Origin: Tilletiaria anomala UBC 951
Taxonomy: Eukaryota; Basidiomycota; Exobasidiomycetes; Georgefischeriales; Tilletiariaceae
DNA length: 64,000 bases
Direction: 5' to 3'
NCBI RefSeq assembly: GCF_000711695.1
Contig: NW_013547005.1
Coordinates: 124,001 to 188,000, forward strand
Shown: in pieces, positions 33,568 to 45,300 of the stretch
Layout: each line of letters begins with the position of its first letter
Numbering within the stretch: the first letter of the stretch is position 1
Made by a program: the position numbers and the translations under genes
The notes under the pieces: generated by a model
Databases searched by the model: none
What the model saw: the letters and a program-made list of their open reading frames with translations, nothing else
Told to the model about the DNA's origin: nothing

Positions 33568-34378
33568 TCAACTGTTTTGCTTGTTCAAGAAACCTCGCAT
33601 CTTTTCCTGCGCCTTAACCCTCCCCTCTTCGTCTGCTTTCGCGATATTTGCAGCGAGCGCTCTGAGTCCCGGGTCTGTGGCAGCCAATGGGCATGAGGAT
33701 GCTCCTGTTCAGACTTTTATGCTTTCCATTAATCATCTTCGACCGATAACGGTTACACGCACCTTGGGGTGCCTTGTCCAGCGCTAGGTCCAAATCCTTG
33801 GCCGCGTTGATATTCTCATTGAGATGGTAATAGGCCATAGCGCGTCGATACAGCGCCTTGAGGTTTGGTTCCTTCTCCGGGCACAAGCTGAGTACCTTGG
33901 TAGCAGCATATACGGCTTTTTGCCACCGCTCCTGCTTAATGTACGCTGCGCAGAGATTGTTGTACACCGATAGGCAGATCTGTTTTGCTTGCGTGTTTTG
34001 TTCTTCGGATGATTTGGCGCCGGAATTGGGTGAGAGCGAGTTGATGCCTGCTGCATATAAGAGGGTCTAAAATCGCCAAAACATAAAATTTGGCGACACT
34101 CTTGTTCAGAAGAAGTACAGAAAAGGTGGCAGGCATTTCTTTCTACTACAAACCAGGTGCCACTCTTTCAGCGCCTCGACCACTTTTCCCTGTGAATAGA
34201 ACGCGTTGCCTTCCTCCTTGTGCTTCTGAGCAGTCTTAAGCTTGCCATCGACCGCAGCGAGGTCCTCCACTTTTGGTTGCGAACCGGGTACCGCATCAGA
34301 GGAAGACGAAGCAGAATCAGCCGCAGCGATGGCGCTGCTGGACCCGATGGTCGCTTCCGTCTCGACGTCGGCGGGCAT
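33568..34378 (-). CDS. small tetratricopeptide-repeat protein (TTC9-like)
   Basis: Three exons on the minus strand (34378-34154, 34066-33763, 33674-33568; introns 87 and 88 nt) give an exactly closed 211-residue protein. After an Ala/Ser-rich acidic start come TPR helices: TAQKHKEEGNAFYSQGKVVE, ALKEWHLTLLYAAGI, then VYNNLCAAYIKQERWQKAVY, KALYRRAMAYYHLNENINAA and LDLALDKAPQDPGLRALAAN. The C-terminal helix is EKMRGFLNKQ. The three-TPR plan with a terminal helix resembles TTC9 and the TPR modules of Hsp90/Hsp70 co-chaperones, which bind EEVD tails. A co-chaperone role is plausible but not shown by the sequence. Phase-matched splices restore continuous TPR helices, which supports the model. Confidence 0.85.
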
Positions 34379-35009
34379 TCTGCGGAGTGCTCTCGCGCTA
34401 CGTTAGTGCTTCTAGTTGCTCAAGCGCTGAGTCCTCTTCAAGACGGGCTGCTTAACTCGCGAAATGCCGGCTTGTGCGTAGCCACGGCGAGAGCTACAGG
34501 CAGCTCAAAGCAGCTTAGGCTTGTCTAAGGGTAGCGAATACATCGTACATAATGCCTTCCGACTCTTAAGCTTTGCGTAATGACAAATGCACGAAACAAC
34601 CAACAGAACCAACAGCGTCTGGGTCCTGCGACACACCCAGTCACATACAATTGCATCGGTGCAACCATCCGATGATCGGGACATCCTTTAAGGCGCAATC
34701 AATTGAATGCAGTCGAGTCTTCGCCAAGCATGGGAGAGGGAGCTCTCTCCAAGCGTGGCCCCACATCAAAGGAGGAGCGGGTCACGTGATGGGCCCTTTG
34801 CAAGGACGCACTGGCCACTGCAGGCCACAGCGCACTACCTTGGACCACGGTAAATTGCTCCTGACATCTGTTCGCCTCTATGTAGTCCATCCAAGATCCA
34901 AGATCCGCGCTTCTCATCCAAATGCTCCAACTTTCAGTGTCAAGGAAGAGGGAAGACACCAAAGGGCCCGCATCAAATTTAAGTAGAACATACGAGAAAC
35001 AAAGCTGGC
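34379..35009. other. divergent promoter region between TPR gene and disordered-protein gene
   Basis: About 630 bp between start codons facing away from each other. No credible coding frame or repeat. Promoters of both neighbours must lie here. Confidence 0.45.
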
Positions 35010-37135
35010 ATGATGCAGGAAACTGAAGATGGCCCGCCCAAAAAGAAGGGCGGCGCAAAGGGGAGCTGGATCCTGCGCAAGTTGAGAGGAAAACCGAGCC
35101 AGGTGCAGACGCCTGATGCGGCAGGAGCAGGAACAGCGGGAGTCCAGCCCGCTTCCTTTTTGTCTCCTGCAGCGACGAGCAAGATCAAGAGCAAAACCAA
35201 AAGGGGAGGCCCGAGCTCTTCTGCGATTAGCCCAGCCCAGACCCAGCCCAGCCCCTCACTCTCTGAAAAAGGAACGTCAGCAGCTCTCGGCGGATTCAGA
35301 TCATCAACTGCCGCGGATGGCCTTGCAGACACCCTGCGCCTGCCAACAACGTCCGAAGACGGCAGCAAAGCTCCGCGATTGGGCGAACTGCCTACAGTCG
35401 GGTCTATCTTTTCCGCCGAAGACATCGGAGGCTCGGCACTCGCCACCGGTGCCGCCTCCACGATGTCATCAACGCCAGCGCCCACATCAGCACCGGAGCG
35501 GACTCCTGCAATAGTATATGCGATTTCCAGCAGTCAGGATCCTTCGTCTCCACTTTCCACGGGAGCAAGGGGTAATAATAGCAACTATCTGCTGGACCGC
35601 TCTACCCGCGCCGACCAAGACAGCTTCAAAGGCGGCGCTACCTCCTCTTTGATAACGGGCACCGCACAAGGCGAGAACGAAGTTGGTCTCACTTCCACCA
35701 CAGGAACACTCATGTCTGGTGGCAGTGCAGACTTTCGTGGCTCCTCCGAAGGGGAGACAGCGCATGCAGCAGGCACGGTGGATGCGAGCAATGGTGGTGC
35801 GGAGCCCACTGCCGTGCTGAGGAGCCAGTCAGGAAATATGCCTAGCGGCGATCAAGTCGAAAAACCAGCCGGGCAGGGCGGAAATGGAGACGAGGAGACA
35901 TCGTGGTCCGCCGCTGGAGATTCAGACGCAGACGATGATTTCAGCAGCGGGCGCGGAGCGCATAGAAGGGACTCGACAGATGCCGGAACAATGGATACAG
36001 GTAAGAGTCGAGCAAGCACCAAACCTACCACCCTTATGAGTCTTGACGGACCAGGTGGCGCAGGCGGCACACATGCTCATATCGCCCAAGCACAGTCGCC
36101 TAGCCGCTACGACGCCGAGAGTGCCATGACGGGTAACAATTCAGCCGTGCATTTCGCCGCGCCTTCTACCTCGTCTGGCGGACACGGCTACGGGCAAGCG
36201 AGCCAAAGCCAAGGTCACAGGTATAGTCAAGGTGGGCACGGCCACAGTCACAGCCACGGAATGATTCGTTCTGAAGCGCGACCAAGCTCGTCGAATGGAG
36301 GTCATACGGCGGACGACCACGTCTCCTTATCTTCGTCGTCCGCCCCTGCTGCGCCGTTCGTCAACGTCCCTGGCTACTCGCGTCCGCACCCAGCCAATAA
36401 TCCCGCGCCATCTGGATTCCCAGCCGACAATGCAAGCATGCTGACGCTCGCGTCGTCCAATGCGGCACACAGCATGACTGGCGCCCCAAGTCACCGAAGC
36501 TTTGTCGGTGTTGGTTTCGGCGGAGGAGCGGGAAGTGGGCGCCCTCCGAGCTTGGGCGGCGCGAAAAGCATCGTGAGCAGCCTGATGGGCGATCGACGCA
36601 ACAGCTCCGACACACATGCCAGCATGAAGGCGCTCCCGCCACTGAGCAGGCGCGGTAGCGATGAGAGCACTCGCACCAGCGGTGGTGGGACTGGGGCAGG
36701 CGGAGCGGGGGGCGTCGGCACGGATCGAGACAGCCTATTGGCTCAGGGTCATACTTCTCAGGCAGCGCCGAGCATCGGCAGCGTCGCACACTCTGCCTCC
36801 GCCCCTAGCCCCACTGCGGCCCCCTTCGTTGTTGCGCCTGGCGGACCAGGTGCGCCATTTGACAGAATCAGGTGAGTCTTTGTGCGGAGGTCCACGCTGG
36901 CGAGTTTCTGTTCCAGAGAGCTTTCTGACAGATACGCGTTTCCCCTTCGTTCTATTGCCGCAACACTATGCTATGCAGCATGCACCGCACACCATCGCAG
37001 CGAACAGTCGCGACGCAACTCTCCATCCCACTTTCCACACACGCCGCCGCTGGTGGCTCTGGCGGCGCGGACGCGTCCGCTGCATCAGCATCGGCACCGG
37101 CACCGGCACCAGCGGCTGTCAGTACAAGTGCATAG
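35010..37135 (+). CDS. large disordered protein, function unknown
   Basis: Predicted 672 residues in two exons (35010-36871 and 36979-37135). The first exon alone would end four bases past the donor (DRIR). The splice is preferred because CTGAC at 36924-36928 is a good branch site for the AG at 36978, and the second exon reads into a coherent Ala/Pro-rich tail (GGSGGADASAASASAPAPAP). The start is basic (GGAKGSWILRKLRGKPS). The rest is Ser/Gly/Ala/Thr-rich low complexity with a His-rich patch (GHGHSHSHGMIRSE) and many Ser-Pro sites. No folded domain was recognised. Such Ser-rich proteins are often regulated by phosphorylation; that is only inference. Its last exon lies opposite the 3' end of the GRAM gene. 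Confidence 0.7.
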
Positions 37136-40100
37136 CATGCTGAATGGTCGTCTTTCCCTCTCAACTTGATTACCGATGATCCTGCCCAATCCATCTCGCT
37201 CGCCTCCTCTAAAGCTTGAAAAGGTGTATCTACTGTAGTTAGTATGTATAAGTTACACATGTTCCATTCCAAATGAATAAAAAGTAGAGGAAAGAGAGAA
37301 GGAGGCCCGCCCGTTGCCTTCTGTGCTACGATTTGCTCCAGACTGTCGTGCGCAGCAAAGTGTATTAATTCTTCAGCATCAAACTGCAAAGTGCGGCTGA
37401 ACGCAAACAACGTGGACTCACCTTCTGGACCTAAGGCTAAGATCAGATTGAATGCCTTGTCCCGATGGTTCATATTGGCGAAAAAATACGACTTGCCGTC
37501 GGCCCGTTTGATCTGCAGGCCGCTGCTGCTCCACACAAAGAGCTTCATACTGTTCGTCTTGATCAAATGTGTTATCTCCGTGAACGGTGTCTTGCACGCC
37601 CTACGCGAGTGTCCGGGTCCAACGCGGGAGTGGACGCCTACAAAGTAGATACCCTCGGTCGTGACGTGCAAGAATCCGGGAACGCCGCGATTCTGGCAGA
37701 AGAAAGAACCGAGCTTCCGCGGCTTGTTGCTAGTGCGTTTCTTTTTGCTGTTGCTGCTCTCGTCGTGAAATGCGGCGATCTCCTCGGCGATGGGAAGGTC
37801 GATTGCCGCGGCGAAGGGAATATGGCTGGTGCCATCGATGGACTCGATTTGCGCCGGCTCGTTGAAGAGCCCGGATGCATAGACGGCATTCTTGAGCCTG
37901 CTTGCGCTCGTCTGGTCTTCTTCTTCTTGCAAGTGGCGACGGCGCAAGAGCTGCAATATAATGCAACGAGCCAGATGAGACAAAAAGTGAGACAACAGAA
38001 GTGCCAATGTCAAGACAGCAGCTTGAGCTTACCTTGATCGCGAATTGTGCGTCCGTCGGGCAGCCCCACAATGCCCACCAAATCGGGCTCAATGGTCGTC
38101 TGTAGCGTGGGTAGTGCGATTGCAATGGCTGTGCAGGGCGCAGGGCACCCTATCAGCATCCCTTCCTCTGGCTGGAGGGCCAGTAGAGCGCGATTCGAAC
38201 TCACTAGGAGAATGAAGAAGAGAACGCCGATGCAGAAGAAGAAAGCTTTGAGTACCATCTGCGGCGGTGCAAATGTGACGAAGAGCGTGAGGATGCTGAG
38301 CTGCGCGATGGTGCGCCACGTAGCAGTCGGATTCCTCCAGAGGATGAGCGACTTGATCTTCTCGTGTCCGTCGGCAATGTCGCCAAGCGCGACCTGCGTC
38401 GGGATGCCAAACGTGTCGATCCAGCGCCTGTACAGGTTGAAGATGTCGAGCCGCGAGCGCTGCCGCAGGCGCTCGTTGATGCGCTCCGCCTCAGCGCCAC
38501 GCTTGAAGCGCTCCTTGACCTTCTCCGCGATGACGGAGACCTCCGGCGGGAAGAAGCGGAAGCGGCAGATGCAGACTGCGCGGCCGATCGCAGTGGAGCG
38601 AGCCAAAGTAAGATTGACGTCAGTATGGGTGTGCGCTCTGTGGCGAAAGGTTGCATGCATTCATGCGAACGCACAGATCATGTAGAGAAGAAAGGAGGTG
38701 GGGAGCATATCGGTGTACCACAAGCAGAAGTAGATCATCGCCGCGATGGCCGTGCGTCTGGGGTTGTCCCATCTGTACAGCTCGCGGGTGTCGCGCAGCA
38801 GACGCTCCCAGAAGGGCGCAATCAGGTAGAGGCGCGCGATGTGCGAGCGCGTCCGGCTCTCGCTGTACGCCGCCTCGGGCGCGTCGTCCAGCTCGCCAGG
38901 CGCATAGCGTTCGATGAAAGCGAGCTGACGGGCAGAAGGAGGGACAGAAGGAGGGACAGAAGGAGGGACAGAAGGAGGGACAGAAGGAGGGACAGGAGCA
39001 GGGACAGGAGCAGGGACAGGAGCAGGGACAGGAGCAGGGACAGGAGCAGGAGCAGGAGCAGGAGCAGAAGGAGGAAGGTGGTTCCAGGGGTCAGAGGGCG
39101 CTTTATCGCTGCACCGTCCTGTGACTCACAATGTAAGCGATGGTGAACGCCTGTAGCAGCATGGTGGGAGCGATAGTTTCGCCTGCCTGATCAGCCTCCT
39201 CCCTTGGGACTCAAAGGGGAAGGGAGGCACTCACGACGCCATCGACTTCTTCATCGCCATAGCTGTCCACCGCCACTTCTTCATCCAGATTCGCCGCTTC
39301 AAGGAGCGTCCACTCGTCCCCCAGTAACCCTCTCTCCGGTTCTCCATCCTCCTCCTCCGCCCCCGCCGGCTTGAGCTCGACATTGGACGCATGCACGTCG
39401 ATGCGGCCACCACTGGGGTCGCGCTGGAGGATGCCATCTCCGTCTTTGAAGCGTCTCGCGTCGCGCTCGCTCGTGGTGCTGGATATGTCGACGCGCCCGC
39501 TGCTTCGGCGCGAGCGGAGGAGGGCGCTCTTTTCTCCGCCTGCCGCTTCCACCGCCACAGCACCAGCACCAGCGAGGGCACCTTCGATCGCGGAAGAGCG
39601 CAGAACGCCGCCGACGGCACCACTGCTGCTGCTGTCCATCTTTCCCCTGTCCGTATCCGTATCCGTATCCGTATCCGTATCCCTACCCCTGTCCCTTTCC
39701 CCGTCCCTGTGCTTTTTTTTGGCGTCCTTGAACGCGCTCACGGACATGGCAGGCAGCGCCGCACGGGGTTCCGCGACGGCGGCGTGCTGCTCCTCGCGCA
39801 TGGCACGGAGGCCCTGGTCGACATGCGTGAGAACGCTGATGCGGCGGCCATCTCGCGCGGCCTGTGCCGCCTCGTCCGGCGCGACGCGAAAGTCAGACCA
39901 GCGCGGCATGCGGCGCTGCGGGTTGCGCGTAGCGGCGGGGACGTGCATCTGGCGCGTATGCTTGCTAAAGTTGCGCAGGAAGTGCTTCAGCTCAATCTCC
40001 TCAAGCTCCAGCAGGGGCCGGTTCAGCGAGTGGTTCGCCTTGCCGCTTGCAAGTGAGTGCGCGGACGCACGATCGGCATCGCGCTTGGATGCCAATGCTA

Positions 40101-41187
40101 ACGCCGACGCCGCTGCTGCACCGTGCCACGCCTGCGGGTGCCGGGAGTGCGCGCCAATATCCTTGGGCACCTCTGGGCACTGCGGGATGGTGTTCGGGCC
40201 GGCCGCGTCGCGCTGAAAGCGGGCAGAGACGGCGTCGGAGAGAACGCGATGAAGGTCAAGTTCGCCCGCGTCGACTATCACGCTTTCCTCCTCAGAGGAC
40301 AGGGACGAGCGCCTGCTGCCGCTGCTGGCCGCCTCGCCAAAGGCGTGCAGTGCGTCATCGTCTTCGTCGTAGTCCGAGTCGGAGACATCGCCACACGGAG
40401 CGGGCATCATGACACGGTGCAGGCGCTCCGCAGGGCCGCGCGGGAGGCGGTTCGCGCGCACGGGCATTGCCCCGGGGACGATCTTCATTGCTTCGAGTGG
40501 GCTGGGGCCATGGTGCAGCAGCAGCGGGGGGGACTCGGGGAGCGCTTGCGTCTGGGTCTGCGGAGAAGGGAACGAGAACGCGAACGCGTGTGCTGCCTCG
40601 GGGTGCCGTCCAGGAGCGGCAGCAGCAGGTGGTGCTGCAGCTGCTGCTCCCGCGTGCTTGATCGGTGTGCCGGCTCGAGGTAGCTCGGCGCTGCCTTTTC
40701 GCACAATAAGGCGGCTGAGGGTCGCGCCGGTGGTGCTCTGTCTTTCGTTGTTTCCCGGTTTGTACTTCTTTTTGGCCTCGTTGGCAGCGGCGTCGCGCTG
40801 CTTGGCTTTGGCGAGAAAGCTGGCAAAGTCACCCGTCGGGTCTAGGGCATATTTGGCAATTGCGCTGCGCTTGGGCGGCAAGCGCTGAGCAGCGGCAGAG
40901 CAGGGATGTTTGGCATCGTGACTGTTGCGTCGTGAAGGCGCGTGCACAGTATCAGCAGATCGCTTCCGGGCGGCGTCGTGGTGCTGCAACGAGGTCGAGG
41001 GGGCGGGCTGGGCGAGGGCCTTGTGGCTGCTGCTGTGCGCACCGGGCGGGGTGAGCCTGTTCAAGAAGGCGCTCAAAAGCCTTGCGCTGGCGCTGGTGCC
41101 TTTGCGCCGCTCGTCGTCGACGACGACGACGACATCGACAGGGCGGGGGTCAAAGGAGAGGCCGGCGCTGGGCTTGGTCAATGTCAT
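36952..41187 (-). CDS. GRAM-domain membrane protein (GRAMD4-like)
   Basis: Exons on the minus strand: 41187-39235 (long disordered N-terminus, 651 codons), 39186-39130, 38924-38675, 38575-38033, 37925-37422, then an unresolved 3' end. Exon 3 encodes LAFIERYAPGELDDAPEAAY, SRTRSHIARLYLIAPFWERL and then hydrophobic AAMIYFCLWYTDMLPTSFLL. Exon 4 has two membrane segments, TIAQLSILTLFVTFAPPQMV and AFFFCIGVLFFILLVS, the pattern of a hairpin membrane region. Exon 5 holds a complete GRAM domain (FFCQNRGVPGFLHVTTEGIY; SSGLQIKRADGKSYFF; HRDKAFNLILAL). GRAM proteins bind membrane lipids at contact sites. The frame stays open to 36952. Alternatives are a 38-nt intron giving a stop at 37379-37381, or a 213-nt intron (37209-37421) with a perfect TACTAAC branch. 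Start ATG assumed at 41187. Confidence 0.75.
38931..39076. repeat. 12-bp minisatellite inside a GRAM-gene intron
   Basis: Plus strand shows about five copies of GGGACAGAAGGA, then about five of GGGACAGGAGCA, then decaying GGAGCA units. It lies wholly in intron 38925-39129, starting 6 bp from the 3' splice site. On the transcribed minus strand it reads as a pure C/T-rich array, so it works as, or has grown out of, the polypyrimidine tract. Confidence 0.9.
39651..39682. repeat. hexanucleotide repeat coding for Asp-Thr repeats
   Basis: About five copies of CCGTAT on the plus strand, inside exon 1 of the GRAM gene. On the minus strand this gives the peptide run DTDTDTDTDTD. It continues into weaker units (CCCTACC, CCTGTCC). 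A slippage-prone coding repeat. Confidence 0.85.
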
Positions 41188-42369
41188 GGTATCTGCTTGT
41201 GCTGCGGCGGACGCCGCGCTGGGCGGCGGGCCATGCAGGCGGCGTTACCACGTCAGCGGGGCACGCGGTGGGAATCCGCCTTCCAGGGCAGGCGCATGTA
41301 GAATGGAGAGCGAGCCAAGGCAATGTGGGTACAACGCTGCCTGGCCTTGTACGATCGAAGAAAGCCATGTTATCAGTGGTGCTAGCATCTGCATCCAACC
41401 CTAACTCCCGTTTCTCTTTTCTTGCTCTCCGCCCCCAGCGTGAAAGCGCAGAAACAGCCAGCCTCTCTCGGCCGAGAAGGATGAACTGTGTGTAACCCCG
41501 CCAACATGGCATGGTCACGGCAGATAAGGGAACTGATAATACCATGTCTATATATAAATGTGCTGTCCCCCACTGAGAATGGCTGCGATGCGATGGCCAT
41601 GCAGCCTGCCTTGCTTTGACCCGTGCGTGCATGTATGGAGCTGGGCGGCGATGGATCGAAACTGTCAGAAGCGCATGCAAAGTAGCATCGAGTGAATCAA
41701 TCTCTGGGGCATGGCAGGTCAGAGTGCCCAAGCGGGGACCGTGCACAGTGTGCGTGCACTGCGTGCTGGACAAGCAACACTGTCCAGAGACGACTCAGTA
41801 ATCCCCCCCCCATTGACTCTGCTCTTTTGGGGGGTGTGGCGTGCGTGCGCGGACCACAGGAACTGCTGTACCACAAGTGCCATGTAGCAGCAAGCTGTGT
41901 GCCCCACTCTCTCATCCTGGCCATCTAGTGGGCAGGCAGCCGTATCAATCCAGTCTATTCCACGGGCTGTGGGGGCGCGTCGCCACTGCACATACACATG
42001 TACATTGACTTGCATTGCCACTTGCACATACAGCCTCTGTTGCCTGATGAACAGTCGAGTCTCTGACGAGTCCAGATGCATCGAGTCAAGTACCAGTGAC
42101 CAACACGCGCAGGCAATCTCTCGGTCCCCGGCACTCAGCGTGTGCTGCGCAGCAGACGTCCAATCGCACCCCACACCCGCACCGTGCGACAGCGAGAGAG
42201 ATAAGGCTGTGGTTGCCCCCCCCCGGCGCACACGCAACCGCCGCCCAGCACTCCTCGGCCTCGCATCGAATGGCTTAACAGCATCCACCCGCCAAGACGG
42301 ACGGATGGCCGGTAGCAGCGCTACATCACCTCCGCCACTGGCACCCATCACCGTCGCACACTAAGCACC
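41188..42369. other. divergent promoter region between GRAM gene and large unknown gene
   Basis: About 1.2 kb between start codons facing away from each other, with a C9 run at 41804-41812 and several GCATG/CATGCA words. The best open frames are short and shadow-like. I see no RNA gene or mobile element. The length suggests room for regulatory sites, but none is identified. Confidence 0.4.
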
Positions 42370-45300
42370 ATGTCGTCCGCCATCGACCAAGGCGACGAAC
42401 AAGGCTCCTCTGCACAAAACTCGCCGCCCTCTTCCCCGCACAGCCCTGCCATCTCCGACAGCTTCATCGCCATCGGCAGCCCTGCTTTCCTGCCTCTTGT
42501 GCACGGTATCCCATCCGGCAACGCCACCGCGCCTGCTACTACCCCGTCTGTAGCGGCAGCAGCCCCGCCGTCCTCGCCCATCTCGCCAACCGCCTCGGAC
42601 TCAGACTCGCGTACGCCGTCGTCGACCTGCAACCTCGACGACGTGACGAATCTGTCGGACATCTCCTCGCTCGACCATGAGGACCTCTCGCTCGCCGAAT
42701 ACGACCTGCTCCCCGAGGCGTTGGCGTTCAATCGCCGTTCATCCACACGCTCGCACGACGGCACAACCGCCACACCACCTACCGTTATTCACTCGGCTAG
42801 CACGCCAGACTCAATCCTCGGCGCCCTCGACAGCGGTGATCGCAGCGGCAGTAGCGGGTTTGGCGCACGCCTCCAGGCCCAGGGCCCGCTCGCAGCAGAT
42901 GACAAGGACGGCACCCCAGAGCACAACAGCGTTATCCTCTCCTCCACTGGCAGCTCGTTTGCAACGCTCACGTGCAGGCGCAGCACCGACGGCACGGCGG
43001 CGGACAGCAGCGCCAGCCTGGAGAGCAACCTGGCGTTTCCGCGCCACGACCACGGCGACTTTTTCATGAACGCGGCGCACTACACGACGCTCGACTCGTC
43101 TGCTGCGCGCTCCGCCTCCCCTTCCTCGTCCTCCTCCTCCTCCTCCTCCGCGCACCAAGAAGCGCAGCGGCAGCAGCAGCAGGCTTCTCTGTCCGAGTTC
43201 TGGCTCGCCTCGCAACGTGCGGGTGCTGCGCGTCCACTACGCGCCGATCATGAGCACGAGGACGACTTTGCCCGCCGGATCGGCCTGCGCAACCAGTGGA
43301 GCCAGCAGGCAAGCAGCAGCTGCGCCGCCGAGCAGAGCACTAGCAGCGACGACGACGACGACGACTACAACGAAAAGCTGAGCCCGTCATCGTCCCAAGC
43401 GCAGCAGCCCTTTCGCACCACCCCCGCCGATATCACAGCCGACGTGGGAAGAGAAAGGCCCGCAGGCACCCGCGCCCTCCCTACGGCGCAAGGTCTAAAG
43501 TTCTACACTGCTGTGGAAGCGGGCGTAGCTGGCGCGAGCATCCGCCTACCGCTGCGCGTGAGCGTCCTCGTGCTCGTCGAGCAAGGAACGGACCAGGCTG
43601 GCGTAGCCACGGTCGTGCAAGCGACCGTCAGGGCCATCCAGGAGTCGCTGCTAGCAGCGGGCATTGACCGCAAAGTGAGCGCGCTGTGCCCTCATACTGC
43701 GCTGCCTGCAAGCAACTTCCCGCGGATAGACTATGCACTGACATCCACACCCGTTTCCTCCGCGCAGTTAGCGGTGTACATGTACCAGTACGGCAGCGAA
43801 AGCGAACAGGATGTCCCGCGCACGACGCAGTTGCTCTCACAGCAGGCGCGCCACAGCGCCTTCATCCTCTGCCCCGTCTCCCGCCATGGCACCTCCGCCT
43901 CGCTCGCACCGACCCTAGCCAAGCTGCTCTCGCCGCCCGGCACAGTCGCCGACGCCGAGACATGTGCCAGGCCGTTCCTTCTGCCCGTGCTGCTGCCCAA
44001 TGCCAATGTCGACGCTAGCGCAAACGCGCCGCCCAGAAGCACCCCCAGCACCGCAACAAGCAGTACAGCATTTAGCCTCCCGTCGCACGCGACCGAGCAC
44101 ACCCGCGCGACCAGAGACATGCTTCGCTACCTCGAGACGCGCAACGTCGACCGCAGCTGGACGAGCGTCGTGCGTGCGCTCGCGCAGCTGCTCCCTGCCG
44201 CCGCCGCCAATGATGATGATGATGGTGGTGGTGATGATGGTGATGGTGATGGTGATGGTGGTGATTGCAAAGTGCGGAGCGCCGCAGCTGTCCGCGCGCA
44301 CGCACACCTCCTCCCACCGACAGCCACAGACCTCACGGAGAAGGTGCTGCCGCTGAAGGGCCTGCACCTCGCTCTGCAGGTCGCGCACCGTGGCGATCCC
44401 GCGTGGGCCGCCGCGTACGCCGCTCGCGACAGCGGCGCGCCGCGTAGTTCCACGCCCGATCTGGAGCGACAGCTCAATGGGGGCAAGCCAGATCCACCCG
44501 CCGCCGTCGCTGCCACCGCTGCAGGGAGCGCTGCCGCGCGCAGCAAAGCACGCTCGGCCCTCGTCAGCACGTCGCAGCTTGGCGCTCTGCTGCTGCTCAG
44601 CTACTCCCTGGCGCTCCTCATGTCCAGCGGTCCGCTCGCGTTCCTCCATCCCGAAGCGCTTGCGCAGCGCTGGCTCGGCACATCACTTCTGTCTTCTTCG
44701 CTTTCTATCCCTCTTACGCTCTCGCCTGCCTCCTTATCGTCGTCATCGTTGCCCTCTCCGGGAGGCTCCGCTTCCGCGCCGATCACGTCTGTGCTGGAAT
44801 TGGACATGACCAGCATCCTACCACTGTCGCTCGCCGAAGTTGCGAGCAAGGCGGCGCCGCCGCGTGAAGTTGCCGTCCGCGTGATGGAGCGCAGCCTCGT
44901 GCGCCACAGGGATGCGCACGCTCTCAAGCACGCGGACGCCGATGTCGACGTTGAACCGGACTCTGCTCCTCGCCATCGCAAGCGGGCAAAGCGGAATATT
45001 TCGTGCACGGCGAGGAGCTCGCACAGCGTTCGGACGGTCATGAGCGCGCCTTTGCACGAAGCGAGCAACGATGATGCGGCCATTCAAAAGCTGACTGCTC
45101 TCCTTGGCTTGGTTCGAAACGGGGAGGATAAGGTCTTGGGCAAGGTTCGCTATACCAAGGAAGTCGCGATCGCAACAGCAGCTGGCACACTGTCGGACAC
45201 ACGTGCGTATGCGTCGTGATGCTGTAAATATATATATATAGAGGGCACAGCTGGTATTGACGCGGCTTCGCTTCAAACGCTTTCAGGGCCTGACTTGCTC

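Noticed and set aside
38364-39146. 260-residue plus-strand frame with Arg/Asp repeats
   Set aside because: The repeats are the translated minisatellite of a minus-strand intron, and the flanks are antisense to GRAM-gene exons.
44072-44317. Minus-strand frame with a long His run
   Set aside because: Simply the complement of the GAT/GGT tract in the plus-strand gene.
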